From assembly GCF_001590795.1 (NCBI RefSeq), contig NZ_JXDL01000001.1, forward strand, positions 7,236,868 through 7,300,867: a stretch of DNA of 64,000 bases, in the 5' to 3' direction. Under the pieces are notes generated by a model. That model saw only the letters and a program-made list of their open reading frames with translations. It did no database searches and was not told the DNA's origin. This stretch comes from Bradyrhizobium sp. AT1 (GTDB lineage: Bacteria; Pseudomonadota; Alphaproteobacteria; Rhizobiales; Xanthobacteraceae). This document shows, piece after piece, positions 31,807 to 40,749 of this stretch. The stretch's first letter is position 1. Every line of letters begins with the position of its first letter. The position numbers and the translations under genes are program-made.

Positions 31807-33935
31807 GATGCGAGCTCCATGGCTGCAATGATCCTGTCGCGCGTGATCGGCAGGTCACGCACGCGCACACCGAGGTAATCGTAGACTGCATTGGCGATCG
31901 CCGCTGTCACGGGGCCGTGGGCGGCCTCGCCGGCGCCGACCGGCTCGATCTCCGGCCGCTGGATGATCTCGACGTCGACGGCCGGCACCTCGCTGAAGGT
32001 CAGGATTGGATAGTCGGTCCAGGACGTCGAAGTGATGCGCGACCGGTCGAAGCGGACCCGCTCCTTCAGCACCCAGCTCGTCGCCTGGATCGCGCCGCCC
32101 TCGATCTGGTTGGTCACACCGTCCGGATTGATGGCCTCGCCGACATCGACCGCGAGCGTCAGCCGCCTGACTCGGATATCGTCGGCGCCCTCGATCTCTG
32201 CGATGGCAGCGCAATAGGCGCCCGTGTTCTTGTAGCGGGCGAAGCCGACGCCTTGGCCGATGCCGGCGCGCTTCTGCGGCTTCCAACCGGCACGTCGCGC
32301 TGCGGCGCGGATGACATCTCGCGCTCGTTCGTCGCGCAGATGCCGCAGGCGGAATGCGATCGGGTCTTCGCCGCGCAAGGCCGCGATTTCGTCGAGCAGG
32401 GACTCGATGGCGAACACGTTGCCTTGTCCGCCCAGCGTCCGCAGCGCCGAGGTCCGCACCGGCATGGTCAGCAGCCGGTGGCTCGTGATCGTCCAGGCAG
32501 GAAAATCATAGAGCGGAACGGAGTTGCGGTCGCCGCCGCCGCCATTCGCGGCCGGCGGGTTGGTCGAGATCATGCGCGGGTAGGGATTTGCGATTTCGGT
32601 TGCGGCCAGCAATGCCGGCTGTGCCGCCCGCCCGGGCCGTGCAGCGTGGCCGTTGCTCCAGATCGCGTGGCGCCAGCCGACGATCTCGTTGTCCGCATCG
32701 AGATCGGCCTCGATCTCGATCGCCATTGCCGCGCCAAACGGCGCATGGGACATCTCGTCGTGGCGCGACCACTGGACCCGCAAGGGACGGCGATCGGCCG
32801 CTCTCGCCAGCAACGCGGCATCGAGCGCGACGTCATCGGCGGCGTTGTGTCCATAGCAGCCGGCGCCCTCCATGTGCTCGACCACAATGTTCTCCGGCGG
32901 CAATTTGAGCACGATCGCGAGATCGGCGCGGAGCAGATAGACGCCCTGGCTGTGGGTCCAGACGTGGACACGCTCACCGTCCCATTGCGCCATCGCGCAG
33001 GACGGCGCGATCGAGGCATGGGCGATGTAGGGGCGGGTATATTGCCGACGCAGGGTTTGGGCGGGCTTGCGCGCCCGCGCCGCCATCCTGGTGTCGATCA
33101 TTGAGGTCTCGACCGGCTGGCTCCTGAGAAAGCCGGCCAGGTCGTCTTCATCGGGTAGCGGCTCGCCGGCCGACCATGTCGCGCCCTTGCGCAGGGCTTT
33201 CAACGCGGCGTCCGCCGCCGCCTCGCTGTCGGCGACCACGCCGGAAAAGCCGCCATCACGCACGATCGCAACGAGACCGGGGACGGCGCGTGCAGCTTCC
33301 TCATCGAGCGCGATCAGTTTGGCGCCCGAGATTTGCGGCCGCAGCACGCGGCCGTGCAGCAGTCCCGGGAGCGTGAGGTCGTGGATGAAACGCGGCCGCG
33401 CGAACACCTTGTCGGGAATATCCACGCGCTGGACCGATTGGCCAGCCACAACGCGCTTGGCGATGCTCTTCGCGCGCGTCTCCGCGGTGGCATCGTGGTC
33501 GAGCGAAACGTCTCCAGCCAGCTCCCAATAGCTGATCCTGACATTGCCAGGGCCCGAGATCGTGCCGTCATCCACATCGAGCAGCGAGACATCGACGTCG
33601 AGGCGTTCCGATGCCACGCGAAGGAAGCGCTGGCGCACCTCGGCGCAGGCGTGCCGGAGCGCGCGGCCGGATTGCTGGATCGACAGGCTGCCGGAGGTGA
33701 CGCCTTCGTTCGGGCTCATCGCCGTCGAGGCGCGGATCATCTCGATCCTGGAGATATCGACGTCGAGCTCGTCCGCCGCGATCTGCGCCAACGCCGTGAC
33801 GATGCCCTGGCCGATCTCGACCTTGCCGGGCGAAATCGCGACACGGTCGCCATCGGTGAATTTCACCCATGACGATAGTTTTGGATTGGCCGCAAGGCTG
33901 ACCGGCAGTTTCGGGGCAGAGGATGGCATGCTCAT
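31803..33935 (-). CDS. Molybdenum hydroxylase large subunit (IorB/xanthine dehydrogenase family)
   Basis: This 710-residue Mo-cytosine-dinucleotide-type large subunit of the aldehyde oxidoreductase superfamily shows GKVEIGQGIVTALAQI near the N-terminus and the cofactor-contact RTLGGQGN. The catalytic glutamate lies in VGAGEAAHGPVTAAIANAV. The arrangement fits the isoquinoline 1-oxidoreductase (IorB) or nicotinate-dehydrogenase group, which hydroxylates N-heterocycles or aldehydes with water-derived oxygen. The start at 33935 overlaps the 2Fe-2S subunit stop by 4 bp (ATGA). No FAD subunit gene is present, typical of IorAB-like enzymes that pass electrons to a cytochrome or quinone. Confidence 0.88.
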   Translation of the reverse strand: MSMPSSAPKLPVSLAANPKLSSWVKFTDGDRVAISPGKVEIGQGIVTALAQIAADELDVDISRIEMIRASTAMSPNEGVTSGSLSIQQSGRALRHACAEVRQRFLRVASERLDVDVSLLDVDDGTISGPGNVRISYWELAGDVSLDHDATAETRAKSIAKRVVAGQSVQRVDIPDKVFARPRFIHDLTLPGLLHGRVLRPQISGAKLIALDEEAARAVPGLVAIVRDGGFSGVVADSEAAADAALKALRKGATWSAGEPLPDEDDLAGFLRSQPVETSMIDTRMAARARKPAQTLRRQYTRPYIAHASIAPSCAMAQWDGERVHVWTHSQGVYLLRADLAIVLKLPPENIVVEHMEGAGCYGHNAADDVALDAALLARAADRRPLRVQWSRHDEMSHAPFGAAMAIEIEADLDADNEIVGWRHAIWSNGHAARPGRAAQPALLAATEIANPYPRMISTNPPAANGGGGDRNSVPLYDFPAWTITSHRLLTMPVRTSALRTLGGQGNVFAIESLLDEIAALRGEDPIAFRLRHLRDERARDVIRAAARRAGWKPQKRAGIGQGVGFARYKNTGAYCAAIAEIEGADDIRVRRLTLAVDVGEAINPDGVTNQIEGGAIQATSWVLKERVRFDRSRITSTSWTDYPILTFSEVPAVDVEIIQRPEIEPVGAGEAAHGPVTAAIANAVYDYLGVRVRDLPITRDRIIAAMELAS

Positions 33936-34402
33936 GACTCTGCCATCTCCGTCGCCGCACGCAGCACGGCGCGGACCACGCGGTTGTGCGATCCGCACCG
34001 GCACAGATTGCGATCCAGTGCTTCTCTGACCTCGGCCTCCGTCGGTGCCGGGTTGCGCTTCAGCAACGCCGCGGCGCTGACGAGGATCCCGGAGACGCAA
34101 TAGCCGCACTGCATCGCCTGTTCGGAGATGAAGGCGCGCTGCAGCGGATGTGGCTGCTCTGCCGTGCCGAGGCCTTCGACAGTGACGACGTCCTTATCTG
34201 CGACCGACCATAACGGCATGTCGCAGGAGGCCATCGCACGATCGCCAACCATGACGTAGCAGGAGCCGCATTCGTTCGCGCCGCAGCCGAAATGCGCTCC
34301 GGTGGCACCGAGCCGGCTGCGGAGCACGTCGAGCAGGGTCTGATCGGGACCGGCATCGACGGCCGTCGCCGCACCGTTGAGGCGGAACTGAATGGTTGGC
34401 AT
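33932..34402 (-). CDS. 2Fe-2S subunit of molybdenum hydroxylase (IorA-like)
   Basis: This 156-residue protein holds two [2Fe-2S] clusters. The plant-ferredoxin-type set is GCGANECGSC plus a downstream Cys, and the C-terminal helical set is QCGYC and LCRCG. It carries electrons from the molybdenum centre of the large subunit encoded directly downstream. It is 15 bp downstream of the TctC-type gene end on the same strand, in the order binding protein, 2Fe-2S subunit, Mo subunit, ModA-like. Confidence 0.93.
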   Translation of the reverse strand: MPTIQFRLNGAATAVDAGPDQTLLDVLRSRLGATGAHFGCGANECGSCYVMVGDRAMASCDMPLWSVADKDVVTVEGLGTAEQPHPLQRAFISEQAMQCGYCVSGILVSAAALLKRNPAPTEAEVREALDRNLCRCGSHNRVVRAVLRAATEMAES

Positions 34403-34417
34403 GCTCGCTCTGCGGCC

Positions 34418-35392
34418 TCAGGACTTGTCGAATTTCTTGACGACGTCGGCCCATTTTTCGATGTCGCCCCGCAGGAACTTGTCGAACTGGTCCGGCGTCA
34501 TCGACATGGGCACGGCGCCTTGTTCCGTCCAGAGCTTGATGATGTCGGGCCGCTTCACCATTGCGTTGACGGCCGTATTGAGCTTGTCGATGACGGGCTT
34601 CGGCGTGCCGGCAGGCGCCATCAAGCCGAGCCAGATCGTCGCCTCATAGCCGGGAACGCCCGCCTCGATCGCCGTCGGCAGATTCGCCAGCACGGTCGAG
34701 CGCTGCTTGCCGGTGGTGGCGAGCGCGCGCACCTGGTTCTCGGCGACGTTCGGCGCCATCGCCGGCACCGCGTCGATCATCATCTGAACCTGTCCGCCGA
34801 TCACGCCGCTGCGGGCCTCACCGCTGTTGCGATAGGGCACATGCACGACATCGATACCGGCCATGGCTTTGAACAGCTCGCCGGCCATGTGATAGGGCGT
34901 GCCCTGGCCGGAGGAGGCGTAGTTCAGCTTGCCCGGTTGCGCCTTGGCGAGCGCGATGAACTCGGCAAGAGTCTTCGCCGGGACTTGCGGATTCACCACG
35001 ATGACGAGATCGGAATAGTTCACCGGCGCGATCGGCGCGAGGTCGCGCATCAGCTCGTATTTGCGTTTGTCCGGCGTCAGAAGCGATTCATTCGCGGTCT
35101 GGGTGTTGGACATCATCAATAGCGTGTAGCCGTCGGCCGGCGACTTCGCAGCTTCCACGGTGCCGATGACACCGCCGGCGCCGGTGCGGTTCTCGATCAC
35201 GAAGGGCTGGCCAAGACTCTCCTGCAGCACGTTGCCGATCAGCCGTGCCGCGACATCGGCCGGTCCGCCGGCGCCGAAGGGCACGACGATGCGGACCGCG
35301 TGCGTGGGATAATCCTGTGCGAGTGAGGCGGGCGCGGAGAACGCGGCGAGCAGGCCGGCAGCCAGTGCCAGCATGAAGCTTCGGGCCGTCAT
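34418..35392 (-). CDS. Tripartite tricarboxylate transporter binding protein (TctC/Bug family)
   Basis: This 324-residue Bug-type periplasmic protein has a Sec signal ending near ASLAQ and the family segments YPTHAVRIVVPFGAGGPADV and ENRTGAGGVIG, which form the substrate pocket. The ATG at 35392 has GGGAGG upstream; a much longer open frame has no signal and is not credible. No TctA/TctB genes are beside it, so it is an orphan receptor. Its operon with a molybdenum hydroxylase suggests that it captures the substrate of that enzyme. Confidence 0.9.
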   Translation of the reverse strand: MTARSFMLALAAGLLAAFSAPASLAQDYPTHAVRIVVPFGAGGPADVAARLIGNVLQESLGQPFVIENRTGAGGVIGTVEAAKSPADGYTLLMMSNTQTANESLLTPDKRKYELMRDLAPIAPVNYSDLVIVVNPQVPAKTLAEFIALAKAQPGKLNYASSGQGTPYHMAGELFKAMAGIDVVHVPYRNSGEARSGVIGGQVQMMIDAVPAMAPNVAENQVRALATTGKQRSTVLANLPTAIEAGVPGYEATIWLGLMAPAGTPKPVIDKLNTAVNAMVKRPDIIKLWTEQGAVPMSMTPDQFDKFLRGDIEKWADVVKKFDKS

Positions 35393-35626
35393 GCCCACCT
35401 CCCTGATGTCGTTCTTGTTGGCCGGCACTGTAGCGGCAGGGACTGCGGACTGTCGACGCCTTACAAAACCGGCCGGGCCGGGAATATCGAGCGGCTTTCG
35501 GTGTGATGGCCCCGCCTTTCGCAGGCGCGGTAGGAACCGCTGGCGCATGCGCCTTGAGCAATTCGCATGGGAAATGCCGGCAAAATGCTCTCGGCTGGCT
35601 GGTATTTTGGTGTTACGAACTGAGAC

Positions 35627-37753
35627 ATGAACCAGCACGCCAAGATCGACACCAAGATCGAAATCCGCCATTCGACCTGTCCGCACGATTGCCCCTCGGC
35701 CTGTGCCCTCGATGTCGAGGTGGTCGAAGGCCGCAGCATCGGCCGCGTCCGCGGTTCGAAAAAGCAGACCTACACGGCCGGTGTCGTCTGCGCCAAGGTC
35801 GCCCGCTACGCCGAGCGCATCCATCACTCTGAGCGGGTGACGTTTCCGATGCGCCGCATTGGGTCCAAGGGCTCGGGGCAATTCGCGCGAATCTCCTGGG
35901 ACGAGGCGCTAGACGAGATCGCGGAACGTTTCAACGCGGCGGAGCGCGAGTTCGGCGCGGAATCGATCTGGCCTTATTACTACGCCGGCACGATGGGCCT
36001 CGTGATGCGTGACGGCCTCAACCGCCTGACGCATGTGAAGAAATATTCGCGCTTCTATCAGACGATCTGCGCCAATGTCGCGCGCATCGGCTTTGCGATC
36101 GGCACCGGCAAGATCGCCGGCGTCGATCCGCGCGAGATGGCGCTGTCCGATCTCGTCGTGATCTGGGGCACCAATCCCGTCAACACCCAGGTCAACGTGA
36201 TGACGCATGCCGCGCGTGCCCGCAAGGAGCGCGGCGCGAAGATCGCTGCGGTCGACATCTACGACAACGACACGATGAAGCAGGCCGACATCAAGATCAT
36301 CCTGCGGCCGGGCACCGACGGCGCGTTCGCTTGCGGCGTGATGCACGTGCTGTTCCGCGACGGCTATGCCGACCGCGCCTATATGGACCAATACACCGAT
36401 TGCCCTGCCGAGCTCGAGGCGCATCTTGAGACGCGCACGCCGGAATGGGCCTCCGCCATCTGCGGCGTGCCGGTGGCGGAGATCGAGGCCTTTGCCAAGG
36501 CCGTCGGCGAGACCAAGCGGACCTTCTTCCGCTTTGGCTACGGCTTTACGCGCAGCCGCAATGGTGCGACGCAGATGCATGCGGCCAATAGCATTCCCGC
36601 AGTGACCGGTGCCTGGCAATACGAAGGCGGCGGCGCCTTCTTCAACAATTACGCGCTCTGGCATTTCAACGAATCCATCATCGAGGGGCACGAGGCCATC
36701 GACCCGAGTGTCCGCGCGCTCGATCAGTCCAAGATCGGCCGTATCCTCACCGGCGATGCCGAGGCGTTGTGCGGCAAGGGGCCGGTCAAGGCGCTGCTGA
36801 TCCAGAACACCAACCCGATGACGGTGGCGCCGGAGCAGGCGCTGGTGCGGCAGGGTTTTGCGCGCGAGGATCTGTTCGTCGCCGTGCACGAGCAGTTCAT
36901 GACCGAGACGGCGCAAATGGCCGACATCGTGCTACCGGCGACCATGTTCATGGAGCATGACGATCTCTATTACGGCGGCGGTCACCAGCACATCTCGGTC
37001 GGGCCGAAGCTGATCGACCCGCCCGGCGAATGCCGCTCCAACCATGAAGTCCTGCAAGCGCTGGCGCCGCGGCTTGGTGCGAAGCACCGGGGTTTCGAGA
37101 TGACGCCGCGCGAATTGATCGACGCGACGCTGAAGCTGAGCAATCACGGCGACATCGCCGGCCTCGAAGCCGACATCTGGCGCGACCTGCAACCGGATTT
37201 CCGCACCTCGCATTATCTCGACGGCTTCGCGCATGCCGACGGCAAATTCCACTTCAGGGCGGATTGGGCCCATCCGCCGTTCGGCGTGACGATGGGCGAT
37301 GTCGACAACATGCCTGCTCTGCCGGACCACTGGGCGGTGATTGAGCACGCCGACCGGGCCCATCCGTTCCGGCTTGCGACCAGCCCTTCGCGCAGCTTCC
37401 TCAACACCACCTTCAACGAGACGCCGTCCTCGCAGGCGCGCGAGGGCAAGGCGAGCGTGATGATCCATCCCATGGATGCTGCCGCGCTCGACATTGCCGA
37501 CGGCGACGCGGTGACGCTCGGCAATACCCGCGGCGAGACCACGCTGGTTGCCACGCTGTTCGACGGCGTGCGGCGCGGCGTGCTGATCGCGGAATCCGTT
37601 CATCCCAGCAAGAACCATATCGGCGGGCGGGGCATCAACATGCTGACGGGCGCCGAAGCCGTCGCGCCGATCGGCGGGGCCGCCTTCCACGACAACAAGG
37701 TCTGGATCAGGAAAGCCTCCGCCGCTCAGGGCACGCATTCCGTGACGCCGTAG
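35627..37753 (+). CDS. Molybdopterin oxidoreductase (Mo-bisPGD family)
   Basis: This 708-residue protein has an N-terminal [4Fe-4S] motif CPHDCPSAC with the fourth Cys in VVCAK. It is followed by the molybdopterin domains (VIWGTNPVNTQVNV, DIKIILRPGTDGAF) and a C-terminal dinucleotide-binding beta-barrel (RLATSPSRSFLNTTF). There is no Tat signal, so it should be cytoplasmic. It belongs to the formate dehydrogenase/thiosulfate reductase-like superfamily, but no partner subunit is adjacent and the substrate cannot be assigned. It overlaps the convergent pseudo-caspase gene by 28 bp. Confidence 0.88.
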   Translation: MNQHAKIDTKIEIRHSTCPHDCPSACALDVEVVEGRSIGRVRGSKKQTYTAGVVCAKVARYAERIHHSERVTFPMRRIGSKGSGQFARISWDEALDEIAERFNAAEREFGAESIWPYYYAGTMGLVMRDGLNRLTHVKKYSRFYQTICANVARIGFAIGTGKIAGVDPREMALSDLVVIWGTNPVNTQVNVMTHAARARKERGAKIAAVDIYDNDTMKQADIKIILRPGTDGAFACGVMHVLFRDGYADRAYMDQYTDCPAELEAHLETRTPEWASAICGVPVAEIEAFAKAVGETKRTFFRFGYGFTRSRNGATQMHAANSIPAVTGAWQYEGGGAFFNNYALWHFNESIIEGHEAIDPSVRALDQSKIGRILTGDAEALCGKGPVKALLIQNTNPMTVAPEQALVRQGFAREDLFVAVHEQFMTETAQMADIVLPATMFMEHDDLYYGGGHQHISVGPKLIDPPGECRSNHEVLQALAPRLGAKHRGFEMTPRELIDATLKLSNHGDIAGLEADIWRDLQPDFRTSHYLDGFAHADGKFHFRADWAHPPFGVTMGDVDNMPALPDHWAVIEHADRAHPFRLATSPSRSFLNTTFNETPSSQAREGKASVMIHPMDAAALDIADGDAVTLGNTRGETTLVATLFDGVRRGVLIAESVHPSKNHIGGRGINMLTGAEAVAPIGGAAFHDNKVWIRKASAAQGTHSVTP

Positions 37754-39117
37754 CCCGCGAACTCCTTCGCAATGTCTGGGTTCATGGACTTCGCCTGCGC
37801 GATATCGGTGGCGCCGTCGCCGCCGCTTTTGCGCCTGGCGACGCCCCGGCCGAACAGCGACGATGACGAGCGCGGGTTACGCTGGATCGCGTCGTCGTAG
37901 TCCTTGATCGCCTCTGCGGTCCGGCCGAGCTTGAGGTTGACCAGACCGCGGCTGTCGAGCGCATCGCTCAATCCGGGATTGATCTGGAGCGCCAGATTGC
38001 AGTCGGCCAGCGCGCCCTGCAGGTCGCCGGTCGCCGCGCGCGTCCAGCAGCGGTTGTTGAGCGCCTGTGCATCCCTGGGATTCCCGCGGATCACCACGTC
38101 GAAATCCTGCATGGCGAGCGCATAGGCCCGCTTGATCGCATAGACCTGGCCGCGCTTGTAGCGAGAGACGACATCATTGGCGTTCGCTGCGATCTTGCGG
38201 CTGAGATCGGCGATGACCGAATCCTTGGCAAGAATGTCCGCGCTCGGGGGCGGCTCCGCCTGCGGCGCCTCGCATACCGGCTTCTGCGGCTCCGGTTTCT
38301 GAGGCTCCGGCTTGGTCGGATCGCCGCCCGCGTTGTCGGTCGGCCTGGTCACCGAACCCCCGAACGAGAATTCCGTGGTCAGCGAGGACGACAGCCACGG
38401 CACCTGTTCGCGGTTGGTGGCGGCGACCACGCCGTTCTTGGTGTTGGTCAGGGCCTGCTCGGCGCTGATGCTCGGCGCGCGCATCTCGCGCAGCAGCTCG
38501 GCGACGAACAGGCCATGATCGGTCTTGCCGCCGGCCGTGACCGCGCCGAGCGCCGCGGAATAGAGCACGAGCGAATTGCTCGGCGCGATCGCGGGGGCTA
38601 GGCCAGCCGAATAGCGGCGGAAGCGCCGCTCGAACGGGTTGCGGCGCGAGGCGTCGATCAGCGCGATCTTGATCGCGGCGCCGCGCGTGTTCATCTCGGC
38701 GAGGATGGCGTCGAGGCTGAAGCCGTCGCGCGCCACGTCCGGCTCGGTCCAGATCTGCGCGTCGACCGGAAGCAAATAGGTTTGCCGGTTGGACTGGATG
38801 GCAAAGCCGTCGAAGAAGATCAGCGCCACCGCGCCGCGGTCGATGCGGGCATAGAAGCGATCCAGCGCCTGCCGCATGGTGTCGGCCGTCAGATTGCTCT
38901 GGCGATCGACGACGAAGCCGTCGCGCTTCAATTCTTCAGTGACGTCCTGGGTATCGTTGGCGACGTCATTCAGCACGAATTCGTTGTCGGGATATCTCGC
39001 GTTGCCGATCACCAGCGCGAGCTTGGCGGCGTCGGCCGCGCGGCTTGCAGGTGCTGCGCTCGTCACGAGCAAGCCTGCCAGCAACATCGTCATCGCAGTG
39101 CGCATGAAATGGCTCAT
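37726..39117 (-). CDS. Exported caspase-like (pseudo-peptidase C14) protein with TPR repeats
   Basis: This 463-residue protein has a signal peptide (cleavage near ASRA), then a caspase-like p20 domain (about 30-245; KLALVIGNARYP start), a Pro/Glu/Lys-rich linker (about 258-290) and three to four TPR-like helical repeats (about 300-450). The usual catalytic His loop (GHG) is replaced by FFDGFA with F105, and the usual DAC-R motif is DASR with S157. Both active-site residues are therefore changed, and the domain is probably a non-proteolytic binding module. Similar caspase-TPR proteins are frequent in rhizobia, usually with His and Cys intact. Confidence 0.85.
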   Translation of the reverse strand: MSHFMRTAMTMLLAGLLVTSAAPASRAADAAKLALVIGNARYPDNEFVLNDVANDTQDVTEELKRDGFVVDRQSNLTADTMRQALDRFYARIDRGAVALIFFDGFAIQSNRQTYLLPVDAQIWTEPDVARDGFSLDAILAEMNTRGAAIKIALIDASRRNPFERRFRRYSAGLAPAIAPSNSLVLYSAALGAVTAGGKTDHGLFVAELLREMRAPSISAEQALTNTKNGVVAATNREQVPWLSSSLTTEFSFGGSVTRPTDNAGGDPTKPEPQKPEPQKPVCEAPQAEPPPSADILAKDSVIADLSRKIAANANDVVSRYKRGQVYAIKRAYALAMQDFDVVIRGNPRDAQALNNRCWTRAATGDLQGALADCNLALQINPGLSDALDSRGLVNLKLGRTAEAIKDYDDAIQRNPRSSSSLFGRGVARRKSGGDGATDIAQAKSMNPDIAKEFAGYGVTECVP

Positions 39118-39285
39118 CGGTGATCAAAATCTCCAGTCAGGATAGCGGCCGTCACCGCTAATTCAATCGCCAAGCCAATTTGCGCCCACACGCTATGGTG
39201 ACGGGGCGTTGCAGATTGCCCTTGCACGCGCGGCCCGTCCTGCCGCAAATGGCGGCAAAACGGAAGGCAAGGAAGCGAGCGTACC

Positions 39286-40068
39286 ATGACCGACACCACA
39301 GCCGTCATCACCGAGAAGCGCGGGCAGGCGTTCTGGATCACCATCAACCGGCCGGAGAAACGCAACGCATTGAACGGCGAGGTCATCGCCGGCATCACCA
39401 AGGGCTATCGCGACGCGCATGACGACAAGGACGTCCGCGTCATCGTGCTGACGGGTGCGGGCGACAAGGCGTTCTGCGCTGGCGCCGATTTGCAGAATTC
39501 CGGCGCCGCTTTCGCGATGGATCATTCCAAACCAAATGTCGACTATGCCGATCTGTTACGTTTGTCACAGAACGCCACCAAACCGGCAATTGCGCGGGTC
39601 GGCGGCGTCTGCATGGCCGGCGGCATGGGCCTTCTGTGCATGACCGACATGGCTGTTGCGGCCGATCAGGTCGTCTTTGGTCTGCCGGAGGTGAAGGTCG
39701 GGGTGTTCCCGATGCAGGTGCTGAGCCTGTTGCAGAACATCGCGCCGCCGCGCCTCGTCAACGAATGGGCGCTCACCGGCGAGCCGTTCGACGCCAGGGC
39801 TGCGCAGGGCGCGGGCCTTCTCAACTACGTGGTGCCCGCGGCCGAGCTCGATGCCAAGGTCGACTGGCTGATCGGCCGCATCGTCGACAAATCCCCGACC
39901 GCGATCCGCCGCGGCAAATATGCGATGCGCGCCATCGCCGCGATGTCGTTCGACGAGAGCATCGCCTACACTGAAAGCCAGATCGCGCTGCTCGCGATGA
40001 CCGAGGACGCCAAGGAGGGCCTGAAGGCGTTCAGCGAGAAGCGGAAGCCGGTCTGGACGGGGAGGTGA
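39286..40068 (+). CDS. Enoyl-CoA hydratase/isomerase family protein
   Basis: This 260-residue crotonase-fold protein has NRPEKRNALNG at the N-terminus and the first oxyanion loop AFCAGADL. Its second loop, GGVCMAGGMGLLCMTDMAVAA, is unusually methionine- and cysteine-rich. The GLPEVKVGVFP segment is a classical hydratase feature. Specific substrate unknown. It stands alone between the pseudo-caspase gene and an intergenic repeat block. Confidence 0.88.
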   Translation: MTDTTAVITEKRGQAFWITINRPEKRNALNGEVIAGITKGYRDAHDDKDVRVIVLTGAGDKAFCAGADLQNSGAAFAMDHSKPNVDYADLLRLSQNATKPAIARVGGVCMAGGMGLLCMTDMAVAADQVVFGLPEVKVGVFPMQVLSLLQNIAPPRLVNEWALTGEPFDARAAQGAGLLNYVVPAAELDAKVDWLIGRIVDKSPTAIRRGKYAMRAIAAMSFDESIAYTESQIALLAMTEDAKEGLKAFSEKRKPVWTGR

Positions 40069-40080
40069 GCGGGACCTGAT

Positions 40081-40221
40081 CTCGTGTCCCGGACGCGCTG
40101 CAACGCGTCAGCGTTGCTGCGCAGAGCCGGGATCCAGAGCTGCAGCGGAATATCCGGCGAGATGGGCCCCGGCTCTGCAGCGCACCGCTGAAGAAGCGCT
40201 GCGCTGCGTCCGGGGCACGAG
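40081..40221. repeat. Intergenic long-armed inverted repeat element
   Basis: About 21-bp imperfect arms (CTCGTGTCCCGGACGC at the left, matched by GCGTCCGGGGCACGAG at the right) enclose a second inner inverted repeat (GCAGAGCCGGG with CCCCGGCTCTGC). No reading frame is convincing. Such non-coding hairpin elements are common between genes in Bradyrhizobium and Rhodopseudomonas; the family name is not assigned here. Confidence 0.6.
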
Positions 40222-40276
40222 AGTGGGCTCACCAGCTCCATTCGATTTTCAAAGAGAATGCAGCCCCACTCTCCAC

Positions 40277-40316
40277 CGTCATTCCGGGCTCGCGCTTCGC
40301 GCGCCCCGGAATGACG
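40277..40316. repeat. Short palindromic element / possible terminator
   Basis: CGTCATTCCGGG pairs with CCCGGAATGACG around a GC-rich core that contains a second CGCGC/GCGCG stem. It ends 4 bp beyond the glcG-like stop codon, so it may terminate that transcript and the upstream plus-strand gene as well. Copies of this motif are frequent in related genomes (from general knowledge). Confidence 0.55.
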
Positions 40317-40320
40317 AGCG

Positions 40321-40749
40321 CTACCCCGCGTTCGCTTTCAGTCCCGCCGCCTGGATACCCGCGACCGCGCAGGCCTCGTCATTGTCGGAGGTGTCGCCGG
40401 AGACGCCGACCGCGCCGAGCAGCGTCGTGCCATCCATGATCAGCACGCCGCCGGGCACCGGGACCAGGGCGCCCTTGGCAATCGTGTTCACCGCGTCGAT
40501 GAAATAGGCCTGCTCCTGCGCGCGCTGGAACAGGGCGCGCGAGCCCATGCCCATCGCGAGTGCGCCATAGGCCTTGCCGTGAGCGATCTCGGCGCGCATC
40601 AGGCTGGTGCCGTCCTGGGCCGCGGCGAGCTTGAGCACGCCGCGGGCGTCGAGGATGGTGACGACCAGCGGCTTCAGCTTCAGCTCGTTGGATTTTGCGA
40701 AGGCGGCGTCGAGGATCTTGCGGGCGGTGTCGAGGGTGAGGTCAGCCAT
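40321..40749 (-). CDS. GlcG/HbpS family haem-degrading-like protein
   Basis: This 142-residue protein has the GlcG/HbpS fold: start LTLDTARKILDAAF, the internal ILDARGVLKLAAAQDG and the glycine-rich PVPGGVLI. GlcG proteins are often encoded with glycolate or D-2-hydroxyacid oxidases. The start overlaps the end of the upstream FAD-linked dehydrogenase gene by 8 bp, which supports an operon. Its function is unsettled in the family (haem binding or small-molecule binding). Confidence 0.85.
   Translation of the reverse strand: MADLTLDTARKILDAAFAKSNELKLKPLVVTILDARGVLKLAAAQDGTSLMRAEIAHGKAYGALAMGMGSRALFQRAQEQAYFIDAVNTIAKGALVPVPGGVLIMDGTTLLGAVGVSGDTSDNDEACAVAGIQAAGLKANAG

Noticed and set aside
35393..35881. 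N-terminal extension of the TctC-type frame at 34418
   Set aside because: The extension has no family similarity and overlaps the divergent molybdopterin oxidoreductase gene; the ATG at 35392 begins a signal peptide with a strong ribosome site.
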